Assembly: GCA_030691985.1 (NCBI GenBank) | Contig: JAUYDB010000271.1 | Location: 1 to 11,208 of the forward strand | Direction: 5' to 3' | DNA length: 11,208 nucleotides | DNA from: Candidatus Omnitrophota bacterium | GTDB lineage: Bacteria; Omnitrophota; Gorgyraeia; 2-01-FULL-45-10 | In this document: piece after piece, positions 5,914 through 11,208 of the stretch | How positions within the stretch are numbered: position 1 is the first letter of the stretch | How the letters are laid out: each line of letters begins with the position of its first letter | Made by a program: the position numbers and the translations under genes | Notes under the pieces: generated by a model | What the model was told of the DNA's origin: nothing | Seen by the model: the letters and a program-made list of their open reading frames with translations, nothing else | Databases searched by the model: none

Positions 5914-8900
5914 TTACGCCGCGGCCTCCAGAGCGGCAAGCGCGTCGCGAAGTTGGCGAAGAACCGAGATGTCGAACCTCCTGATCGGCGTCAACCTTAT
6001 CAAAAGCTTAAGCACGCGAAACACCTTATTGACGTCGATGCTCGTAGCCATGTCGATAAATAACTGCGGCCCGATCATGTTAAGCTCGCCTGTATCGCGC
6101 AGGCCAAAAACACATAGCCAGCTCCTGTATTCCTGAACTGTCTTCTCAATATATTCGCGTATGTCAGTTTCCGTCAAATCGTTATCCGTGTCTGAACACC
6201 AGAGCGTGATAGTATTCTTTTTTGACGATGTTTCGTCCGTAATCAGGCAGGCTTTATCCATGCTATCCTCAAGGCCGTACTTCTCATACACCTCACGCCG
6301 AGCGATCACCTCATCGGGTCTTTGCATGCTGAAAAGTCTTATGTGCAAATTACCTATAGCGCGGTACGGGCCGAAACGTTCGTTGACCTCGCCTATGGTA
6401 AGATTCTGAAGCGCCTCGACCGCTATCTTTACAAGTATTGGATTATCATTGGGGTCGCTCCTGAATATAGTCTTAAGTCTATCGGCGTCGGGCTTGGCCC
6501 CTTTTTGAAACGGCAGGCCGGCCGCCTCCGCTTCCTTAAGCTCTCGCTCTCCCAGTATAAGCGCGAGCGTTCCCATAATCTCGGCCGTAGTAGCTTCAAC
6601 CTTCCCTCCCGCCTGCAATCTCTCGCACGCCTCTTTAGTCATGCTCACAGAATCTTCCGCGGCGGCCGGTTCGGCTTGGGGAGGACGTGGACGACCCGCC
6701 TCCTCACGCACAGGTGCCCTCGTAATAAATACGGTGGCGATCCGTTCATCCTTAGGCCCGGCAGATAGATCTATGACGATCTGCTGCTTTCTACCATCCC
6801 ATTTCGCCTTCATTTGAGCATCAGGCGGCAATTCCGGGATAGTCCTATTTATCTCATTTATGTAAGCCTCACCTTCAGCCGATACTTGAGCGGCGGTTTC
6901 TCCCGCGGCTGGACGGTTGTTGAAATAATTAATGATTTGTAAAACATCGATAGGCGTGACGAACCCATCCTCATTGACATCGACGACACCATCCGGCACC
7001 CCTGTTCCGCGTTCATTGATAAAATTGATCACGATCAGGGCGTCTATGGGAGTCACAAAGCCATCTCTATTCACGTCAAGACGGGTTATCGCAAACCTTG
7101 ACTTAAGCTCAAAACGGTAAGTGACTCCTTCTTGCAGAACCACCTTCTGCACCTTCCATGTTTCGAGATCGCCATTGGGTCTATAGATAGTATATTCATT
7201 CTCCCTACCCGGCGTGTAGACAGCGGCTTCCGGCAATGTGATGCCTGCCTTCGCAAAGGCCCCGTATACTCTTTGACGCAAGGCCTGTAATTGATCTTGA
7301 ATTGATTGTGGCGATGGCTTTACGACATGGGAAATGTCGCCTTGCAGTCTGTAGAAAAGTTCCATCACCCTGTCCAGCCGTATCAGATATTCCCGTAATT
7401 GCTCATCGTTTGGACGCGCGATACCGTTAAAACCGGTCTCAGGCGTTAAGACCTCGTCCTCCCATTTAAAGATCGGGGGCAGGCTCTGGCCGATGCCGAC
7501 CTCGATGACCTTTGCCGTGACCCGACTGCCATCGGATACCAAGGATTCCGGTTTAATGCTGTCAAACCAATATTGCTGCCCTTCCAGACTTCCCTGGTAA
7601 TATCTTGAATCCGCTGGTCGTTGTATCTCGCCGTTCGCCAGCGCTCGCACCCCGAGGACGCCGCCGGTTCCATAGTAATATGTGGCCGTTTTTTGTGCCG
7701 GCATCCGGTGGTAGAATTCGACTATTGCAAGGTCGAGCAGCCTCGCTGTCTCGGCGCGCTCCGGATCCTTGGCTATCTCATCACGCCATGAGTACATGAG
7801 CCGCCTGATCCGGAAGATCTCCTTCACGTAGTCATCAAATCTGTCAAAGCCAAATTCAAAAGCACGATTGTCTATGTTACCTCTGACATAGGTGCCGTTT
7901 CTGTCATATTCGATGCGCGTTGTCGAGCATCTATTCGACACCTCATAGTGCGATATCGCGCCATCGAGGTTAACTGTGTCACTCGTCCTATTGGTTGCCG
8001 ATTCAGTTATCCTCCACTCATTATAAGTGGAGAAATAAATGGACCTTTCGGCGTCTATCTGTATGGTGATACCGGGGGTAGGAGTCATGACTTGTTGATA
8101 GTTATATAACTCACCGGATATGAGCCGATCGGCAAGGCCGTTTTCACCGATGATTCTCAGGTTGCGCGCCATATCATTCATCGCCGCGGTAAATTTGCCA
8201 TAGCCGCGCCTGGAGAAGACGAACCCGGCATCCTGGGAAGTATCGTAAGATACCATGTCAATGTCTCTATGATATACGTAGGTGTTTCCATTCCATGACA
8301 TGGCGAATTGTCTGAAGTCCAGTGTAAGATACGTAGTGGTCGTTCCTACAGTTACGTGCCATTCACTATGTACGTCGCTCTCGGCTCTAGGCCCTGCCTC
8401 GCCTTCGCTATACAATCCCGTAACCGCATGATCGACAGCCATTGTATTCGCGATCATCTGTCCGCCTGCTCCCTGACCAGCTGTTAAAGGGCCAGCCATT
8501 GCCGGTATAGTGTCGTTTATTATATAAGAGCTTAAATCTACAGGAGCTACGGCGCTAAGAAGCTGTTTATCCTCTAGAGTTTCGAGAGCTAATCTGCGCT
8601 TTTGATATCCCTCGCCGGGACGCCCTTTCTTTCCCGTAACCCATTCGCGGAAACCGGCAAGCCGGATCCTGGCCTGGTCTAACAGAATTCCAGCCAGTAC
8701 GACAGGCCCGATGCCGGCGGCGGGTCCGATATAGTCGTTATGGTCGGCGGTATCGCCGGCCAATAGCTTGTAACCCGCTATCAACACCAATATGACAATC
8801 GGCGCTATAGATGCCCTTAGCGCCTTTGTAAGCCAGATGATTAGGTTAAAAGGGGCTCTCTCCACTTCTTCAGGATGGGCAACCGCTGGCGCTGTTTCCG

Positions 8901-9528
8901 GGGTAAGTAATGGCTGTGCCAGCTCTTCCGCTACTTCCTTAACTTCTCTTGTCCCGACCGCGGCCTTTGTCCTCTCCGCGAACTCCTTTGTATAATACGT
9001 ATCCCACGCTAAACTTTTTCTCTGCCCTTTCATATGCAGGTTTTCACCTACACTGATCGCGTTATCCAAATCGGGGACATTCGCGGCCGAATTGCAATAA
9101 CGAAGAATGATATCCCTATTACTTAATCTGATAAGGATCTCATCAACAACATTATTCACCCGCTGGATCCGATCCGCCGGATCAAGGCCCGCCAATTGAC
9201 TTTCAAGCTCTCGCGGCGTAACAACCTTGCCTTCTTTCCTGACCAGAAGATCGGCCTGACAGTGCAATATATCCCCAAGCTTGAAAGCGATAGTAAAATA
9301 AAAATCGCCTATGCTGTCGCAGCTTTTTCTCGTCTCCTCGATCTTTCTCTTAAGCATAGATAAGCCGTAGAGATCTTTTGCCGCCTCCTGCAGAACCACA
9401 TTGCCAATTTGACTTGGCACTTGCAAGCTAAACGCGTAATCCGTTATGAAAGAGTTGAAAAAAAATACGAAAGCGACGATCGCCGACAACAACCTGCATA
9501 CCCTATTCTTGACTTTTTTAGTTTTCAT
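5914..9528 (-). CDS. Large secreted or membrane protein with an internal LEDKQLLSA motif and a dockerin type I domain
   Basis: 1204 aa; the overall function is not recognised. Visible parts in order: basic N-terminus plus hydrophobic core (residues 1-35, signal peptide or anchor); a mostly helical region (36-220); a membrane segment (about 227-253, IAPIVILVLIAGYKLLAG); a second hydrophobic stretch (266-285); and RRLALETLEDKQLLSA (311-326). The last resembles the LEDRRLLSA-type motif near the N-terminus of planctomycete surface proteins. Next come an unrecognised, beta-looking region (about 380-560), a helical region (560-760), and two calcium-loop dockerin repeats (DVNRDGFVTPID at 818-829, DVNEDGFVTPID at 850-861). 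A Pro/Ala linker and an unrecognised C-terminal domain (about 960-1204) end the protein. AAGGGG lies 6 nt before the ATG, and a strong terminator follows the stop. It is divergent from the ECF sigma gene, which may control it. No cohesin partner is seen. Secretion is likely; topology after the internal membrane segments is uncertain. Confidence 0.88.
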   Translation of the reverse strand: MKTKKVKNRVCRLLSAIVAFVFFFNSFITDYAFSLQVPSQIGNVVLQEAAKDLYGLSMLKRKIEETRKSCDSIGDFYFTIAFKLGDILHCQADLLVRKEGKVVTPRELESQLAGLDPADRIQRVNNVVDEILIRLSNRDIILRYCNSAANVPDLDNAISVGENLHMKGQRKSLAWDTYYTKEFAERTKAAVGTREVKEVAEELAQPLLTPETAPAVAHPEEVERAPFNLIIWLTKALRASIAPIVILVLIAGYKLLAGDTADHNDYIGPAAGIGPVVLAGILLDQARIRLAGFREWVTGKKGRPGEGYQKRRLALETLEDKQLLSAVAPVDLSSYIINDTIPAMAGPLTAGQGAGGQMIANTMAVDHAVTGLYSEGEAGPRAESDVHSEWHVTVGTTTTYLTLDFRQFAMSWNGNTYVYHRDIDMVSYDTSQDAGFVFSRRGYGKFTAAMNDMARNLRIIGENGLADRLISGELYNYQQVMTPTPGITIQIDAERSIYFSTYNEWRITESATNRTSDTVNLDGAISHYEVSNRCSTTRIEYDRNGTYVRGNIDNRAFEFGFDRFDDYVKEIFRIRRLMYSWRDEIAKDPERAETARLLDLAIVEFYHRMPAQKTATYYYGTGGVLGVRALANGEIQRPADSRYYQGSLEGQQYWFDSIKPESLVSDGSRVTAKVIEVGIGQSLPPIFKWEDEVLTPETGFNGIARPNDEQLREYLIRLDRVMELFYRLQGDISHVVKPSPQSIQDQLQALRQRVYGAFAKAGITLPEAAVYTPGRENEYTIYRPNGDLETWKVQKVVLQEGVTYRFELKSRFAITRLDVNRDGFVTPIDALIVINFINERGTGVPDGVVDVNEDGFVTPIDVLQIINYFNNRPAAGETAAQVSAEGEAYINEINRTIPELPPDAQMKAKWDGRKQQIVIDLSAGPKDERIATVFITRAPVREEAGRPRPPQAEPAAAEDSVSMTKEACERLQAGGKVEATTAEIMGTLALILGERELKEAEAAGLPFQKGAKPDADRLKTIFRSDPNDNPILVKIAVEALQNLTIGEVNERFGPYRAIGNLHIRLFSMQRPDEVIARREVYEKYGLEDSMDKACLITDETSSKKNTITLWCSDTDNDLTETDIREYIEKTVQEYRSWLCVFGLRDTGELNMIGPQLFIDMATSIDVNKVFRVLKLLIRLTPIRRFDISVLRQLRDALAALEAAA

Positions 9529-9861
9529 GCCACACCCCTTTTTGTTTAATTTTAACGCAATACTCGTTAAATCAACAAAATACCAGTTTACAATTAATTT
9601 TTCTTAAATCTCAGAAAAAATGACAATTATGAAGGAGTGTTTAAACTATGTCATAGTGTCTTAAAAAGTCAATAAATAATATCAAACTTTTTTATTATTT
9701 AACTTTAGCTTTATAGTATGCTAAATTTTCAAAACAGGCATCATTGGTTATATGCAACTCGGACGCGCGATTCCTTGGCACTAGCAACTTTTTAGCAAAT
9801 GTTTTGCTGAAAAATTAAATTTTATTTGATTTTTTATATATTTCATGCTACCATCTAGCAT
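9529..9861. promoter_or_regulatory. AT-rich divergent intergenic region with several inverted repeats
   Basis: No gene is seen in these 333 bp between the dockerin gene (minus) and the sigma gene (plus). Inverted repeats visible by eye: TTTAACG-N7-CGTTAAA (9551-9571), ACTATG-T-CATAGT (9645-9657), TTTAGC-N10-GCTAAA (9704-9725), TTTAGCAAA-N3-TTTGCTGAA (9791-9811, one mismatch) and CATGCTA-N5-TAGCATG (9844-9862). A TTGACT on the minus strand (9672-9667), with a weak CATAGT or TAGTTT downstream, could serve the dockerin gene, and a TATATT (9837-9842) could serve the sigma gene. Neither is a convincing full promoter, as might be expected if an alternative sigma factor is used. Confidence 0.5.
9551..9571. 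promoter_or_regulatory. Inverted repeat in the 5' leader of the dockerin gene
   Basis: A perfect TTTAACG-N7-CGTTAAA repeat lies 22-42 nt upstream of the ATG at 9528, just before the AAGGGG ribosome-binding site. It could be an operator or a leader hairpin. No regulator is recognised for it. Confidence 0.4.
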
Positions 9862-9862
9862 G
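9844..9862. promoter_or_regulatory. Perfect inverted repeat ending on the GTG start of the sigma factor gene
   Basis: CATGCTA (9844-9850), spacer CCATC and TAGCATG (9856-9862) form a perfect 7-bp inverted repeat whose last base is the first base of the GTG start codon. It follows a TATATT that could be a -10 box (9837-9842). It could be an operator at the transcription start, or a stem limiting access to the start codon, which has no good Shine-Dalgarno sequence. Confidence 0.45.
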
Positions 9863-10470
9863 TGAAAACCGAATACCGCGATAATGACTCGCGCCTGGTT
9901 GGAGATTGCATAGATAGAGACCCTGCGGCGTGGGCGGCATTTATAAAAAAGTACTCCCGGCTCATATATATTTCCATCAACAATCGCCTGAAGAAATACG
10001 GTATCGCCATGTCCGGCCAGGATATCGAAGATATCCGCCAGGATATTCTCGCATCGTTATGGGGGCACAGTAAGCTCGAATCCATAAGAAACCGCCATGA
10101 CATCTCCTACTGGCTGGCTGTTACCTGCGGTAACATGGCAATAGAATATGTCAGGAAAAGGCGTTCTATAGACCTGGCAAAATGTCTGCCGCTTTTTGAT
10201 AATATTGATGAAGGGGACTTGGCGGAGCTTGCATGGCCCTCTCAAACGAGCGCTGATGATGATAACGCGCGGGAGGAGCTTTTAAAAAAGGCGCAAGGAT
10301 TGATCAAATCGCTGCCGGATAAGGAAAGATTGATAATAAAACTAAATCTTATTCACGGCAAAAAATACCATGAAATAGCCGATATTCTTAATATGCCGCG
10401 AGGCACTGTATCCAGCTATATAAAAAGGGCTAAAGAAAGATTAAAAAATGGATTGCGGGATTTTTTTTAA
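9862..10470 (+). CDS. ECF-like RNA polymerase sigma factor (sigma-70 family)
   Basis: A 202-aa protein of the usual ECF size, which directs RNA polymerase to a specific promoter set. The region 2 helices span about residues 22-101, including DIEDIRQDILASLWG (54-68) and the -10-recognition segment SYWLAVTCGNMAIEYVRKRR (82-101). After an acidic linker, region 4 (about 149-198) has LPDKERLIIKLNLIHGKKYHEIADILNMPRGTVSSYIKRAKERL, a clear helix-turn-helix for -35 contact. The start is GTG at 9862. It is the only reasonable one, because an in-frame TAG lies just upstream (9856) and the next Met is residue 50. No good Shine-Dalgarno is seen and an inverted repeat overlaps the start, so translation may be weak or controlled. 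The gene for a ZAS anti-sigma factor begins 57 bp downstream. Targets are unknown; self-regulation and the divergent surface-protein gene are natural candidates. Confidence 0.9.
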   Translation: MKTEYRDNDSRLVGDCIDRDPAAWAAFIKKYSRLIYISINNRLKKYGIAMSGQDIEDIRQDILASLWGHSKLESIRNRHDISYWLAVTCGNMAIEYVRKRRSIDLAKCLPLFDNIDEGDLAELAWPSQTSADDDNAREELLKKAQGLIKSLPDKERLIIKLNLIHGKKYHEIADILNMPRGTVSSYIKRAKERLKNGLRDFF

Positions 10471-10488
10471 AATTGTTTGCAACAATTT
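10470..10488. repeat. Perfect AT-rich hairpin between the sigma and anti-sigma genes
   Basis: AAATTGTT-TGC-AACAATTT is a perfect 8-bp stem with a 3-nt loop, beginning at the last base of the sigma-gene stop codon. No T-run follows, so it is not an ordinary terminator. It could stabilise the upstream message, partly limit readthrough, or bind a protein. Confidence 0.55.
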
Positions 10489-10513
10489 CGGCATTTTCTA
10501 CGTCTTTATATAT

Positions 10514-10519
10514 GGGAGG
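10514..10519 (+). promoter_or_regulatory. Ribosome binding site deciding the anti-sigma start
   Basis: GGGAGG lies 8 nt before the ATG at 10528. This favours that ATG over an upstream in-frame TTG (10477), which falls inside the hairpin at 10470-10488 and has no comparable site. Confidence 0.85.
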
Positions 10520-10527
10520 CATTGCGC

Positions 10528-10980
10528 ATGGCTGGGCTAAAAACCGGGATCGGGATCCATCCGGCAGATGTTGAGCTCGCTGATTTTTTGACCAACTCGC
10601 TATCGGCAAAAGAGGCTGAGGGCCTTACAAAACACCTGGCTTCGTGCAATAAATGCCTGGAGAAGACGGTATCGGCCTATGAATCGGTCAAGCTATTCCA
10701 AAAAGGCAAAAGCCTTGCAAAAAAAGGAAAGGTAAATTTTATGAAGAAGATAAATATCTATCTCGCGCTGGCTATTATATCATTCGTTCTATCTTTTATG
10801 ATACCGCGCCATTTCCTGCAGTTACTCGTGGCTACTCTCGTTTTGGGCATAAAGTGGATAGCTGATTCCAAAACCACGAAGATGCTTATCATGATATACG
10901 AGGCGTGGCAAAGAGGCGGTGAGAAAGAGGCATCGCGGATACTCGAAACCTTGGATTCCGAGCGCACAAGTAGATTTTAA
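10528..10980 (+). CDS. Putative ZAS-type zinc-finger anti-sigma factor with two membrane segments
   Basis: 150 aa from the ATG at 10528. Residues 36-43 carry H-x3-C-x2-C (HLASCNKC), the ZAS/zf-HC2 zinc motif of anti-sigma factors that bind ECF sigmas. It is preceded by HPADVELADFLTNSLSAKEAEGLTKHL, typical of the anti-sigma domain. A basic linker (57-73) leads to two hydrophobic segments (about 74-91, KINIYLALAIISFVLSFM, and 96-113, FLQLLVATLVLGIKWIAD) joined by a very short loop. A charged tail of some 37 residues (EAWQRGGEKEASRILETLDSE) follows. The predicted topology puts both ends in the cytoplasm with almost no extracytoplasmic sensor domain. It lies 57 bp after the sigma gene with the same orientation, so the pair is probably cotranscribed, and it likely holds the sigma factor at the membrane. 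The signal that releases it cannot be read from the sequence. Confidence 0.85.
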   Translation: MAGLKTGIGIHPADVELADFLTNSLSAKEAEGLTKHLASCNKCLEKTVSAYESVKLFQKGKSLAKKGKVNFMKKINIYLALAIISFVLSFMIPRHFLQLLVATLVLGIKWIADSKTTKMLIMIYEAWQRGGEKEASRILETLDSERTSRF

Positions 10981-11105
10981 AATATAGGGCCGTATCCACA
11001 AACTGCTCGCCTCCCTCCTTAATATTGCTAACTAATTCCCCCATAATATATTCTCCCGCCAAAGTATATCTTAAGGTAATAGCCCAGTTATTAAAGCTTC
11101 GTAAG

Positions 11106-11165
11106 AAAAATGGGGTCTGACCCAGCGCGTCTATTGCTTATTGAATGGGTCTGACCCCATTTTTT
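11106..11165. repeat. REPIN-like palindromic element, copy 2
   Basis: The left arm is AAAAATGGGGTCTGACCC (11106-11123) and the right arm GGGTCTGACCCCA followed by a T-run (11147-11165), with a 23-nt spacer. The spacer length is identical to that of the copy at 5701-5758, and both spacers share GCGT at positions 4-7 and GAAT at the end. The base pair next to the GGGG/CCCC stem is T:A here and A:T in the other copy, a compensatory change supporting a selected hairpin. It lies 125 bp past the anti-sigma stop and could also end transcription. Confidence 0.85.
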
Positions 11166-11191
11166 GGCATAGCAAGCTATCTGTAAAAAGT

Positions 11192-11208
11192 AAAAAGGGG
11201 TCAGACCC
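11192..11208. repeat. REPIN-like element, copy 3, left half only (cut by the window edge)
   Basis: AAAAAGGGGTCAGACCC matches the left arm of the other copies but has A instead of T at the palindrome centre, that is, the opposite arm orientation. It probably continues past the window end. Confidence 0.75.

Noticed and set aside
6161..6768. Plus-strand reading frames opposite the dockerin gene
   Set aside because: They have no recognisable domain or ribosome-binding site, and the long minus-strand frame with dockerin loops accounts for the region.
9620..9664. 14-codon plus-strand reading frame in the divergent intergenic region
   Set aside because: Very short, with no good ribosome-binding site, in AT-rich sequence; no reason to think it is translated.
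10477..10527. TTG upstream start extending the anti-sigma protein by 17 residues
   Set aside because: The TTG lies inside a perfect hairpin with no ribosome-binding site, while ATG at 10528 has GGGAGG at 8 nt and begins the conserved-looking domain.
10981..11105. A small gene between the anti-sigma factor and the repeat element
   Set aside because: No open frame with a plausible start and ribosome-binding site was seen on either strand.

Overview
The window most likely comes from a Gram-negative (diderm) bacterium of moderate GC content. The partial LolC/E-type lipoprotein-release permease implies an outer membrane. A dockerin-bearing protein with a planctomycete-like LEDKQLLSA motif, together with repeated GGGGTCTGACCCC elements, points towards the PVC lineage, perhaps Omnitrophota. 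That placement rests on remembered similarity and is tentative.

Left block (1-5675, all minus strand): one tight operon, read right to left. A near-consensus sigma-70 promoter (TTGACT-N17-TATAAT, 5647-5675) precedes a leader of about 170 nt that carries a heptamer-repeat hairpin. Then come a 1016-aa cytosolic c-di-GMP sensor (PAS-GAF-PAS-GAF-GGDEF-HD-GYP), lysyl-tRNA synthetase (lysS) 9 bp later, and 12 bp further on a LolC/E permease that runs off the left edge. lysS has a second heptamer tandem repeat inside its reading frame.

Middle (5676-5913): a gene-free stretch holding a REPIN-like palindromic element, a Rho-independent terminator for the next gene, and a further inverted repeat that touches that gene's stop codon.

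Right block (5914-10980): a 1204-aa secreted or membrane protein (minus strand) carrying a signal peptide, two hydrophobic segments, the LEDKQLLSA motif, a large unrecognised central region, a dockerin type I pair and an unrecognised C-terminal domain. It is transcribed divergently from an ECF-like sigma factor and a two-TM zinc-finger (ZAS) anti-sigma factor. The 333-bp AT-rich region between them holds several inverted repeats, one overlapping the GTG start of the sigma gene. The simplest reading is a surface protein next to a sigma/anti-sigma pair that may control it.

Right end (10981-11208): no gene seen; a second REPIN-like element and the first half of a third. The surface-protein/sigma module is therefore bracketed by copies of the same palindromic element. 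No tRNA, rRNA, CRISPR array or transposase gene is visible.
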